Program-made: the position numbers and the translations under genes
From: Coniferiporia sulphurascens
Taxonomy: Eukaryota > Basidiomycota > Agaricomycetes > Hymenochaetales > Hymenochaetaceae
NCBI GenBank assembly: GCA_002794785.1
Contig: NBBA01000004.1
Location: 2,356,001 to 2,420,000 of the forward strand
Length of the DNA stretch: 64,000 nucleotides
Direction: 5' to 3'
In this document: piece by piece, positions 34,843 through 46,411 of the stretch
Layout: each line of letters starts with the position of its first letter
How positions within the stretch are numbered: the stretch's first letter is position 1
Notes under the pieces: model-generated
Told to the model about the DNA's origin: nothing
Seen by the model: only the letters and a program-made list of their open reading frames with translations
Databases searched by the model: none

Positions 34843-36474
34843 TTACCCGGCATGGCCTGCAGGAAAGAGCCTTAAGAACCTCGACAAGCATGATCCCCTG
34901 CTCGCACCAGCTGTAATGAGCAATAATACGTATCTAAAGTAAGAAATGATATGCATACCGGTTGAAATCTGCGCACAGATGCGAGATCAAGGAGTTTCGT
35001 TAGCTTCGTCGTGGAAGGTTGTCAATCAGAACGATCGCTTACCGTAATTTTCGAAGAGATTGCAGGAGCATTCGCCAGCGGAATGCAGCGGACCCTGTGG
35101 ACAGTGTTGGTACGGTGCGTGGTGGTATCCGATCTCGTTGAAGAAGTGCACTTGTGAGCGCGGCAGGAAGAGCGCAGCAGCGATACTGTGTACCGGTGCA
35201 TCACCCCAGCGCTCGTAGTAAAAGTTTCCTGTCGCGTCCAGGAAGTCGAAGTACGTTAGGTATTCCGCAGAACGGAAAAAGTCAAGGTCAGCAATCTCGA
35301 AGTTCGACCAGACTGCGTGGGCGTGATGAGAAACTGACTAAAAGCTGTAATTCGGAGAAAGCTTACAGTGGCAGTCGTTGTATGTAGCACCGTCGTCGTC
35401 GGAGATGAAAGACGGTGCATTGTCCTCTGCGATGATATCGGGGTATGTTTTCCGGAAGTCTGAATTCGATATTAAATTTGTGTCAACGTCAGCTCATAGA
35501 CGTGAACCTTGGTTGCAGGGCTCACTTTTGATCGTATTCCAGAGGGATGGTATGGTAGGTTTCACCTCTTTCAACGAAATCGTGAATGAGTATCGCTTAT
35601 TATTTTCAATCATGTAAGCGAATGGGTCGAAATTGATGTTGCACGTGAAGTCGACGTCCGGCTCCACCCTCCAATACCACTTGTACTGATTCAGTAGTTC
35701 ATGTCTGAAAAAAAACTTCGTTCAATTTCCTCGGATAAGCTTATTTGTCTACGTTAGATAGTATACCGTGGCACTCACTCCAGAATTGAAGCGGCACATA
35801 TTTCTATAAGGCGTGCTATTCGCATACGGGATAGGCCAAGGCGTTTCAAGATTCATGAGCTCTTCCTTCCCCTTCTGAACAAGCTCCTCGTCGATCCAGT
35901 CCGGTTGGAACCAGTGGTCGTGCGGGACGAGCCCAAAGCGCACCTCAGAGTTAGTCAGCGTAGCAACGCGGTTCTTGAACTCATCATCGAACGGCACTTC
36001 GTTGAGGAAGGTCCATGGGTATCCATGCCCAAGGTTGAAGCGCGACTCTAGCGAGCGCATGGACTTCTCGACACCCTCGATGTCGCTGTTTCGTGCGAGC
36101 ATGAGAATCGTAGCGTTGGCGCGTCCGGTGGTCGCATCGACGGCGGGGTCGAGGCGTACATCCACAGGAACGATGATAGGCGTCGCAATGGGTTTCACGG
36201 TGACTGGCTCTATCGGCGGCTCCCCAGCAACTCTATCAACTCCATCTGCTGGTACTGGCGCAGGCGCCAGAACATGTGCTCCCTCTGAGGATCTATAAAA
36301 TAGATATAAAGTGGCCTAGAGGAACAACGGATGGAATAAACTCGTAGTTAGTTTCGTTATGGTGACTTAGAATGACGGTTCGCTCACCAAGAAAGCTAGG
36401 CTAACAAACGCGATTAAATAGCGGATAGGTTTGGATATAGCAGCCGGCCTTCGAAGGCGTAAATAGTCTAACAT
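34843..36474 (-). CDS. Alpha-1,2-mannosyltransferase, GT15 (KRE2/MNT1 family)
   Basis: Seven exons (36474-36388, 36315-35779, 35715-35526, 35459-35367, 35312-35043, 34968-34959, 34897-34843) encode 413 aa, the usual family size. Family members add alpha-1,2-mannose from GDP-mannose to O- and N-glycans in the Golgi. The protein is type II: a short basic tail, one anchor helix (about 20-40, YLIAFVSLAFLATLYLFY), then a stem and catalytic domain. GT15 motifs are intact: YPWTFLNEVPF, MCRFNSGFFFRHELL, WYWRVEPDVDF with the metal-binding EPD (226-228), and CHFWSNFEIADL, whose Glu308 aligns with the proposed nucleophile of yeast Kre2. YFDFLDATGNFYYERWGDAP and HHAPYQHCP follow. Exon 6 is a 10-nt microexon. 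The C-terminus (DFNRGSCLSRFLRLF) depends on it. Confidence 0.93.
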
Positions 36475-37713
36475 TTTTGACACAGTTTAGGGAACTAAGC
36501 GTTAAGAATTTTTCAAGGTGAAGGTGATGTCCGCCGAGTTCTAGATTTTCAAAAGACGACCCCGAGAGCACCGCAGATGTACACCGTTCAGAAAATTGTT
36601 TGTTTTACTCTGTAATAAGGCAGTTTTCCATGTTCATGCGTGCGGCGGATGTATGTAGGTAGGAGAGTGGTATGCATGACGGAGGTCTCAAGCGCCGCAG
36701 TAGGAAACCATCAAACTTACTAAAAGCAGTAATGAAGCAGCATCGCGCATCATTTAGGGCCAGACCCGGACGTTAGTGCACGTGACCTTCCTCGGCTATC
36801 CCGGAGTCCGGACCGTTTGTCGCGACGAATAAACACTTCACGCCGGCTTATCTCTAGGAACTTGAGTACAAGCGGGCCCAATTCTGACACAGTTACTCCC
36901 TACGAAGCGATTTAACTCGCCTTCATGCACGTAAATGTAGTGCGTGCTTCATTACAGCCTGAGGGGCGTGGGCACTACGGCCTTGCGATTGCGTCCGTTT
37001 CTCATTATTGAACTCGACTCAAATCAATTATCATTATAATCATTTCGAGGAAGCTTATCTTCCGAGTGCTCAATCCAGACTCCAGAGTCAGCGAGTAGAT
37101 TTTCGACATATGCTCGGATTATCGGTAACACCCGTTCATTCCTACTCATTGACTCACCCTGTCTTAGAGGTGTGTTCTTGTGTCTTTAGTACGAGAGTCA
37201 CACACCGTCAGGGTATTAATATAACCTGTCTTGCTCTAGATTTCTGACGGGACCTTTCTGTACCGCCCAACTACTTATCGATGTCACCGAGCACAGGATT
37301 GCGATGACCGACGTCCCTTTCGTCTGAAGTATCCAATGTTCAGCCTGTAAAAAAGATTGAACAGGATGGGAATATTTGATGCGCTTGTCCGCACGAGTCG
37401 ATCCGGTTCTCTTTCCAAAGGCCTTGAACTTCGGAGTCCCGGACGGGACCTGTGTGTCCTTGACATGCATTTTGTCCCGTGCTTTCATTTATCGCGTGCC
37501 TGATTGTCATTCCGTACCTAAATAAGGCTGTGGTATCTAGACCTGGACTAGACAGTTCGCTTGCCAAGCACGCTAAATGAGCGTGTCCCCAGCACACGGC
37601 GACGAAATGTGATACTGTACTTGTATAAAGTGCCATGACTCGAGCACGGCAGTCGCCATCGCTTTACCATCTCCACCGCCGTACTTCTTTCTCCTTCTCT
37701 ATCTGTCTCCGCA
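36475..37713. promoter_or_regulatory. Divergent intergenic region
   Basis: 1.2 kb between start codons of the GT15 gene (-) and the two-helix membrane protein gene (+). It should contain both promoters. No gene is supported within it. Confidence 0.45.
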
Positions 37714-38485
37714 ATGGCTGAGAGCGGCATAACTTTTTCGGCCGTCGACCAGGACTCTGCCATCGTGCGGTTCTTGAACAAGCACAAGGCAGGAAAGCGG
37801 GGCATGTTCATCGTGCACATCGACAGGACTACGGTCAAGCATAAGTGGTACGTTGATAATGGAAGAATATTTTATTGAGACCACGAGCTTACCCCTTCTT
37901 CAAAGGAAGATGTTCGGATTCCTATTGGCGGTGAACACGACTATTGCAGCGCTCATCGTTTGGCGCTTCATTGCCGGGAGGGGAAAATATCTTCCCCTAC
38001 TGCTCCCGGGCGGTATGGGACTCATGGACCGGGCGGGCGTGAAACCTTCTTCCAGCTTGTCGGAGTTCGGCTGGACAGCTCTGAACATCGCTTTTGACTC
38101 TATACTCGCTGTCTGTGGCAAGATATTACTCCTTCCGTTCGTCACTGGCCCGCTGTGGACGCGCCTGCGCTATGGTATACGTCCCGCCGAGCCCGTGTTC
38201 CGCAGCCCGATACAGGAGTCGCACCTCGCAACACTAGCGAAGCTCCCAGCTGATGAGCGTGAGCGGAAATGGAACAAAGAGATGCTACATTGCGTAGACA
38301 GACGCCATCTGGACACGTGCCCGGCCGACCTCATGAGCATGGACTTGTGGGTCGTAGACTACGCAGTTGCGCGAGATGCGAACGCAATGATGGCAAAGAG
38401 GGAGTTAATAGAGGAGGAATTGGAGCTGAGTATATGGCTGTTGGACACTGAGCAGCGGTGGACAGTGTATTGGGTACCGAAGTGA
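37714..38485 (+). CDS. Two-helix membrane protein of unknown function
   Basis: Two exons (37714-37847, 37906-38485) encode 237 aa. The 58-nt intron has donor GTACGT and acceptor CAAAG and splits the Trp codon in HKWKMFG. A soluble N-terminus of about 45 residues precedes helix 1 (about 47-66, MFGFLLAVNTTIAALIVWRF). Helix 2 lies at about 100-124 (GWTALNIAFDSILAVCGKIL). The charged C-terminal half includes LPADERERKWNKEML and ends in WTVYWVPK. There is no signal peptide. I do not recognise the family. The compact size, two hydrophobic spans and conserved-looking aromatic ends would fit an organelle membrane protein, but that is speculation. Confidence 0.75.
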
Positions 38486-41181
38486 TGATACTGCACTAGA
38501 CACGAGAGTGCATGTGAATGTTGTATTTGGTTCATTAGTTCAACAGCTTCTGGCATGAGCGATTTAAACGGTTGAAGTGCACAATCCCGAGAGAGAACGT
38601 GGCAAGAGGACACGAAAGATAGCCTATTTCTCAGTCATATGCTGAACTGCATATCGAAGAGGCTGGCCTGGGGCCGACGTAGCTCTGGACAGACCGGTCC
38701 CGGTCCTTCCGGACGATGTCGAAAGTCGAGACGGCAAATTCTCCGCGTATCCCGGAGTGGACCAGTGAGCGTCCAGTCAACTTGCAGGGGTCTCTGTACC
38801 CGACGACATTGATTAAAAGATTAATATCAGAAGCACCAGTTACGCGAGACCCGCGATTGTCGCATATACGGAGCTTCCCCGCTCGGCGACAGTCTGTAGA
38901 CGTGTATGTAATATGCATCGAGTGATTAGGGACCTGTCCGCCGAAAGGCCGATTTGTTTAGCTCTCTAGTAGCACAGCCATCTCTGCACGTCAACAACGC
39001 GTCGTCGGCGCGGGAAGTTGGTCTTCCGAGTCGAAATTGTTTACATGAACATCGCGGGGGAAATAGTCACGGGGAACAAACCCGAATACAGTTGCCTCCT
39101 AAATGCTTTTGTAGCTGTAGATTTGATTAACCGCTTGTGACCTGTTCCGAACTTTTGATAAAGTAACGATATACGGAGCGGCTATATTCGGGTTTGCTCC
39201 CTATGAATGTTCGGCGCATCGGGACTGGCGTACGCAGAAGAAATGTGGGAAGCGCTTGGCCTCCTGGAAGCCGAATGTTCGGCGAGAGTAAACCGTTTCT
39301 TGATGCAAGCCAGTAAGGTTGCGCATTGAAGTCTTGCGCTCTCACTTACGGCAAAGGCAAAAGTACTAAGGCAATTCAATCTAGTACCCACCTATACATC
39401 AGTGAATAAACGTATGCCACTAGCATCAATTCGTGTGACTTACGTGTATTCCTCAGTAGATCCTTTCGACGAGATACCGATACCACTTCCTAGCAATGAA
39501 AGTGCTCGACCGTCATCGAGATGCCGTAATGCCAGAATAAGCCTCCCAGGCAGCAACTCGAACACGGATGGACAGAACAGTCCATCCAATGTGTGACTCC
39601 ACCACAAATCAGTCCTAGCGCTGCCATCCGGAGCATCAGCAACCAAAATAGAGTATTCGTCACTTTCGAGCATCAGCCGCTTGGAGGGAAAGCTTTCGAC
39701 GCCATGATAGACAAGGAAGTGCATTGCTACTAATCCTGACATCCAGTTTGGACGCCACGACACGGTGGTCTCTCGACCGCAGAACCTGGAACTCCATGAA
39801 AACTATACAGTGCACGTTCTGCCCTTGTCAGATCCATGCGCACCCAGCTGAGTCCATAGATGCACAACGCATACATGAACAAGGCGTGAAGTTACCGACA
39901 ATGAAGGCCGCTTCGCATGACGTTAGTAGTCGACGGATAATGACTGCAGACCCAATGATGAAATCTTTGCACTCTTTACGGAAGGTCTAAGATGCAAATG
40001 GGTCTGAGTGAATCATGCCATGTTCCACAGAAAACCACGAAAGAAACGATTGGAGCCACGGGATTTACGCGACTGTCCCGGGCCGGACGCCACAGCGCCA
40101 TGGTACACAGTAACGTCGAGGAGCACGTACCACCAATATTGTACACGAGACTCGATAAAAGGATGTCCAGCGAGCTTCTCAGAGTTAAGTGTTTTATTGT
40201 GCATTCGCTTGTTTACAATCCCTCCAGAGTGTTATAAAAGAGCGTTTCCGAGCTGTTTTGAATTGCGTCATCATGAGTGGAAATAAGCATTCTAGCACGA
40301 TCACGAACCGACAATAGCCACTCTCCCTTTTACAAAATAATCGACATGTAAACGACGGACTACGCTTGTTCAAGAGCAGGCCCTTTAGAAGAGTTTCGCA
40401 TATATGAAATGGGTGATTGTTCAGTACATTGTGTTTATCATAAGTGAAGGTACCATATCTGCAGGTCAAGAATCTGTCGCTTCAATCCTTAGAATCTGTC
40501 GGGTTCAGCGTGAGGTGGAGGTCGAAAACGTAAAGGATCACGAGTAAAATTATTCAGAAAAAGCAGATAAAAGTCTTTGGAAGCATAGAGGAGACGAGAG
40601 AGTTCGGAAGCAAGCCGTAATAGCCACGGTTTTCCAAGTCCGAAAGCCGTTACGTACGTCGGCTGCTGACGCGCTCAGTAGACCTCTAGCAACAACCACG
40701 ACATACACCGCGAAGAATACAGCAACTCAGAAGGGTGTCCCTGTTGTGCATACTCCTCAGGGCCATATGATTCAACGATTAAATACTCTCACCAGATTAC
40801 AAACAATAGCGTAATATGTTGTCCAAGCGTCGCGGAAGACAATGTTAGTTACATATTTCGAGAATTTTGTCGACTTACAAATATTTTCAGAACTAGATCG
40901 AAACTAAATGTAGGTTTGTAACAATATGCTACAAACGCGACCTTTCTACCAGGTCACCTGTTCTAATTCAACAAAAACCCTACAAGTTTTTAAACACCCC
41001 TTTCGACATTCCTTGATGCTGAAGGTACAACGTGGGTTTCGAAAGTCTTCCCCGGAACACAGCACGGCTTTCCACATAACGAAGGGCCACCTACCCTAGC
41101 AGGCCAAATTCGACATTCAGGTTCGGACTGGTCCCAGTGTCTCTGGCACACATCCGTTATATAAGACCTGTCTATCGGACA
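38486..41181. other. 2.7-kb intergenic DNA with possible exon remnants
   Basis: No complete gene is supported. Minus-strand frames between about 39127 and 40204 contain one exon-like block, listed separately. The rest is AT-balanced DNA without recognisable features. Confidence 0.4.
39444..39785 (-). other. Possible coding exon of an unrecognised gene or relic
   Basis: A 342-nt open block on the minus strand, bounded by a plausible CCAG acceptor and a strong GTAAGT donor. It would encode a segment including FCGRETTVSWRPNWMSGLVA and LVADAPDGSARTDLWWSHTL. It has no in-frame ATG near its start. Neighbouring exons can be proposed on both sides but none is convincing. It may be a decayed gene. 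Confidence 0.25.
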
Positions 41182-41201
41182 TGGGTCTCCTCGTGAACTT
41201 G
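41182..41201 (+). promoter_or_regulatory. Promoter-proximal block shared with the inverted paralog
   Basis: The 20-nt word TGGGTCTCCTCGTGAACTTG lies 72 nt before the ATG of paralog A. The identical word occurs on the minus strand at 58790-58809, at a similar distance before the ATG of paralog B. The surrounding bases also align (CTATC, CGGAC). It marks the extent of the duplication and may be regulatory. Confidence 0.6.
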
Positions 41202-41272
41202 TCGCTTTACCACCACTTGCTCATAGTGCAAAACGACCCTCGAAGTTCCCTTCCCACCTCCTGCATCTCACC

Positions 41273-44200
41273 ATGCCTGTCATTCCTTTAAACACGCTCC
41301 TTTTCTCCGACCCAGCCTCCATCGTCACAGCTGCTCCTGCTGTTGACACCGTGGCCGGTGCTGCGACTTCCCCTGTCGTTCATCCTATCCTGGTTCCCGC
41401 TCTCGCCATCGGCAGCTCCCTCCTAGTCTCTGCTCTCATCATCTGGCTAGTGTATCGCGTCGTCAAGAAGCGCAACCAGAAGAAACCGCCTGCTCTCAAG
41501 CCTCTCCGTCTCCGCCGCGACGCTGCCCGTCAGCTGCACGTCGACATCGAGCGTGGACGAGGACCAGCAAGCTACGAAACTCCCCGTGACAGGATCAAGA
41601 AGATGTCTTCGCCCAGTATTGTCTTCGGGCCGAGCTCACCCGTGACGGAAAGCATTGTTATCTCCATCTGTTCGACACACAAGGGCATTCGGAAGGACAC
41701 TGTCGAAATGGACATTACGGATGCATACAAGCGGGGCGATAAGTTACTGGTTCCTGCGAGCACGAAGAATCGGCCAGCCAGCGAGGAGAGCCCCAAATTC
41801 CTGACTGTCCCAGTCGTGGAGGCTGGCAGGATTCTCCGCACGGATCCCTGCACCAACAAGCTGACGGTTCCTCGGGAGTCACCAAAGAGGCGTCTCTCCA
41901 GCCACTTGATTGCGATGTCGACTGGAGGCTTCGTTGCGGAACGCTCTGGTCGGTTTTTGAGTCGGTCCACTCCCCCCACGCTTGAGACAATCGGAGAGGA
42001 TGAATGCGAGGTAATTGATTGCATCGACTCCTTTGCGAGTATCGTATAAGCTTACTTTATTGTCGAATAGGTTGCTCAAGTGGATGTCATCCAGAGCCCG
42101 GGCCGGCCCGGGGTCCCGGTACCGGCGCCTATAGTCACATCCTGCGAGCTCAGCAATTCCAAGTCCCTGTCAGTTCCAACCGCAGAGGCTGATAGGTCTG
42201 CTCGCACTGAGGCCCGCACCAACAAATCCACAGATGACGCATCGCAGGGAGAGTTAAGGGGCCTTCTTTCCAGTCACCCGAACAGTATCGCGACAGAAGG
42301 CTCCTCAAATGGGCGCACTGTCCGGATTGCGAGCCCTACCATCCACCCCGCTGTGGAGATCTTTGCAGAGGACGAGTACGAGGTAAGCGTCTACTCTTAC
42401 TGGTTCGTTCCACATACTGACTGTCTTCCCAGCAGGCCATGGGTGCAAGTGATTGGAACAATTGGACTTCAACCCCGTCCATATTCCTCGCCTCGATGGG
42501 TATCGGCAATGCATCAACCCCGACAATCGACTCACAACGGATCTCCCCCGTTAGTAAACTCAAGGGCATAGATGCAGTGTTGAAAGACGCCAAAGCACTA
42601 CGTAACGGCAGCGATATTCAGTGAGCTACTTTGCGTCCCTTACGTCTAACGAATCCTAACCATCCATTCATTAGTCACGAGATGGAGGCACCATCGCGTG
42701 TAGAGCACATTGGGCTGGAGGCTAAAGTCGGATACATCAAGGTCAACACGATGGATGACGAACAGACAACTTCTCCTGCGCTAGCATCCGCGATCACGAC
42801 AGCAGCTACCCAGGGGAGTGAATATTCGACTCTCTCTGAGCAATATCACGGCGACCGAACAACTAGGACGAAATACAAAAGCTCTATCATTGAAGAAACC
42901 GAGCGCCTTCTTTCTGCGGCGGACGACGGCGGCGCATCCCTCATTACGGAACCACCAGACGACAGAGAGCTGAGCAAGGCGATGTTTATCGCAGATGCTC
43001 GCTCTGCAGTGGTCGGTGTCATTCGAGACGATGGTGTGCAGTCGCACGGAGGCGGGGGATCACCTGGAGGCTCGCGTGACTTGCGGCGCAATTTATTGCG
43101 CACGAGGCATGCGAAGCCCGGGCTCCCGAGTTCTACGACTCCACCGAGGGCAACGTCGACCCCGAGGCGCGTTGCACCATCAGACACGCGCAAACGAAAC
43201 TTAGGTACCAATGCATCGTCTATTGTTCGTTCACCTTTGGCGGGTTCACCCTCGCCTGGAAGCTCAAGGTTCCTAACTGTCCCAGTTGCAACATATGGCA
43301 AGGCCGCGCGCAGGAAAAGCATTGTGGGCGCTTCCGGCAGATCTGCAATCAATGGTGTCTTGCATACCCGGACGCAGGCCATCAGTTGCTCACGCGCAAC
43401 AGCTTCAATTAAGTCCGGATTTGAACGGTCCGAAGGATCCGTCGCGGTCAGCAAGTCCACATCCGACACCAAGCATGAGTCCAAGGCAAATCGTTCTGTC
43501 ATCACTGCAGATTATAGCGGCCGATCATTGGTTGACTTCGTACAGCTCACTCCAGTGAACAATGATCAGAGCTGGACATCTGCCCCGTCCCTTATCGATG
43601 ACTCCGACTCGGCGACTACGATCGACACGACACTCGACACTACTTTCGACTCCAATGCGTCCACGGCGTCTGCAAGACGTGGAGCCTGTGTCATAGCTGA
43701 TGCGAGTGGATTCGATAACGTTGTCTTGCGACCTGAGGATCTACAAGCGCTGCGGAATGGCAGCGACATCCGGTACGTTCTTCGAATGTATCTTGTTTTC
43801 AAATTCTAATAATGTTTTCTAGTTATGACATCAACGGCCCTCCGTCCACGAGTCAAGTCGACCTCAAGGCGAGGTCCGAATGTATCAAGCTCGACAAGTC
43901 ATCGACAGACGACAGTGCGACGACAGTGTTATCGGCTCGATATGCCCCAGCAGGGTACGATCAGAGTGACCACATTGGCCGCTTCAAGATTGGAACTGTA
44001 TTCGACGACCTATCTCTCGAGGAGATTGCTCCTCTCCTCATAGCTGACATCCGCAAAAGCGTTCTCTCCCAACCCAGACCATCGGCCTATATGGAGCTAG
44101 GCAATATGCGCTTCGGCGCTCATGCTCGCCCCACCGCGGCCGACATTCTTCGTGACGCCCGCGTGATCTTGTTCGATGCTATTCGATCCTCAGGCGGCCT

Positions 44201-45143
44201 GGAGGTCGTACAACGTGCAGCCAAGCGTGCGGCGGATTTGAGACTTATGCCGCGACTGCCGTCTTCCCCGGTTTTAGCAAGGGCGATGTCGACGTGCTCC
44301 AAGCGCGCACCCCGTCCGTCTGCAACACCGCCTAGGAGTCGCAGTGGTCCTCAGCCTTACGCACCATTAGATTCGTCTCCACTCGCTTCCGGTCTGGTCA
44401 TCATTGGGCCCCCCAAGATCGAAGTCGAAGTCACACCTGATTCTGCACCCGCACCCGCAAAGGTCTCGAAGATGTCCATCAAGAGCGTCTTGTCGACAAT
44501 CAGCAAGTCCTCGAAGATACCCACTGGGCCTGGATCTGCTACATCTAGAGGTTGTCGTCAGCCGCTGAAGAACACCCAGCCACGGTCTGCTACTGAGTCT
44601 TCTCGTGTCCTGCGTCCTGCTAGGCTCTCTTCTTGCTCTCTGACTCGGCCTGTTTCGAACGTCAAGACTAGTCTACCGCTTCCAACGATGGCAAAGACTA
44701 GAACTCCAGCTGGGACAGCTTCTCTCTCATCTGGTATGTGTCAACCGGCGATACAAGTTCGCCTTCCCTCTGGCAATCCTGGGTCCGCACTCATCACGCG
44801 TACGGCAAAAAGTGTGCATCGACTGTCTACGGTTCTTAGCAGGCGGGACACTCTGATCTCATTCTCTGATGTATCTCGCGGACTCTCCCGATACCCAGCT
44901 TTCTCTAGGCATGGCAACGCGCTTCCATCGTCGCCCGGTAGGATCGAACCTACCACGGCGTCGACGTCTCAACCTAGAATGGCTACAAGTTATGTCGCTC
45001 ATCAAGGTAGGGCGCATACCGGCTACTCTTCAACACTAAGGGCTCCGACTTCATCCTCCCTGTTGCGCACCAGGGTTGCGATGGGTGGTCCGAAGCCTGG
45101 CTCTGGGGGACTTTCCGCTTCTCCGAGGGCCAAGTGGCGTTGA
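41273..45143 (+). CDS. Large single-pass membrane protein, paralog A of an inverted pair
   Basis: Five exons (41273-42010, 42071-42382, 42433-42620, 42675-43772, 43823-45143) encode about 1218 aa. The N-terminus has a short external segment (about 1-40), then one helix (about 43-62, PALAIGSSLLVSALIIWLVY) and a basic KKRNQKKPP stop-transfer. The cytosolic part is Ser/Thr/Pro/Arg-rich with no known domain. The first 160 residues and the last 300 match paralog B (55344-58719) closely. Shared runs include APAVDTV, HPILVPA, ETPRDRIKKMSSPS, STHKGIRKD and MEMDITDAY-like VEMDITDAY; the C-terminus YSSTLRAPTSSSLLRTRV is also shared. Exon 2 resembles the 3' part of exon 1, and exon 3 resembles the end of exon 4, so the gene has duplicated internal exons. 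No catalytic motif is seen; a surface or scaffold role is only a guess. Confidence 0.78.
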
Positions 45144-46411
45144 GTCAGCCACTCTGTCGACCACGACGGTCAGCATATACCCAATATACCCCCATATTTT
45201 ATCACATCATATCTCGGCTCGTATCTCCGTATCTCAGGCTGCGTTTCTCTTTGTTTCCGGAGTGTCTATCTGTGTTTATCTGTGGCTGCTGTGACTGTCT
45301 GTGTCTGCTGTGTCTGTTGTGTCTGCTGTGTCCGTTCTCCCTTATCGTTGCAAGAGGCGTGTATATACACGGCCGCCTCTGCGCTTCGTCTGTTTTTCTC
45401 GGTCTTGCTCTCCGATATCTGAACCGTGCTTTCCTGCTTTCTGGCCGTCGTCTGTGATCTAGTATCTGGTTGTTTATAAAAGTGTTGATTCAAATATATA
45501 CCCAATCAACCATCCGTTTTTACCTCCCACCTGGTCACTATCGAGCGACGTCGCTGATTTGTTATCACTTGAGGCGTCGAACGCTAACGGGCATTTGGTC
45601 TCCGCCACAGTGCGCTGCTTTGATGGGTTCGTGCATTAGGAAACCACCACTTCGTGAATTCTGGATGCGCACGTAGCACATTCCACGGACAGGGGCAGAT
45701 TCCACGAATAGTGAGGGTTCCAAAACCGGAAGAACGGTGTACCAATTTGACGCAGCCAAGTTTTCATCACTAGTACTCATGAAAATAAAGAAAAAATAGA
45801 TAGTATTTCAAAATGAAGACAGGGAAAGTCGACTACACTTAAAAACTGTCCTTGCGGGAGGAGCGATGCTAGATGGGGGAGCTTTACCGAGCATCCGGAC
45901 ATTGAACTGGCGGAGTCAAGTCCCTCACCCAATCGCACTGATGCAGCCCTATGCGGAACGTTAGAGTGGGCAAATTTGTCAAGGACACGACAACGTTACT
46001 AGTCTCAGTGCCTTTCGTAACTATACTCCCGACACAGACTGATTCCCTCCGAGACCTTGCAAATGATCCATTCTAGTGGAACCGGTTGTGCATTCTACGT
46101 TTCAGCGTCGCTTGGACGTGCCCGACCCTTGGTTATCGGAGCAGCGCCTCCTACAAATTGCTTTTCCGAGCACAATTGTATCTCTACGGCCGCGTACTGA
46201 TTGCATCACTCCACTTTTAGTCGGATAAACTCTAAGATGGGATTATAAAGTATCAAATTTCTAATGCTCCGAGATATAACTACAAAATACAACAATAATC
46301 GTTTCATGGGCCCATTGAGATAAGGAGGATTGATCATTAGTAGAGACTCAAAATAGATTTTTGAAAGGATACAAATAAAAGCAAGATAATGACTGGCGGA
46401 GATACCTCATT
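45144..46411. other. Intergenic, convergent 3' ends
   Basis: The first 35 nt after the paralog A stop match the paralog B 3' flank (GTCGACCACGACGGTCAGCA). A TGTCTG/CTGTG low-complexity patch lies near 45260-45335. No gene is supported. Confidence 0.5.

Noticed and set aside
34898..34958. Alternative acceptors in the last GT15 intron (after TTTAG or ATTACAG)
   Set aside because: They add an unfamiliar hydrophobic insert or shift the frame; the GAGCAG acceptor gives the family-like SCLSRF ending.
44935..44965. A tRNA-like GGATCGAACC word inside paralog A
   Set aside because: It lies in the middle of a well-supported coding exon, and no A-box or acceptor stem is present around it.
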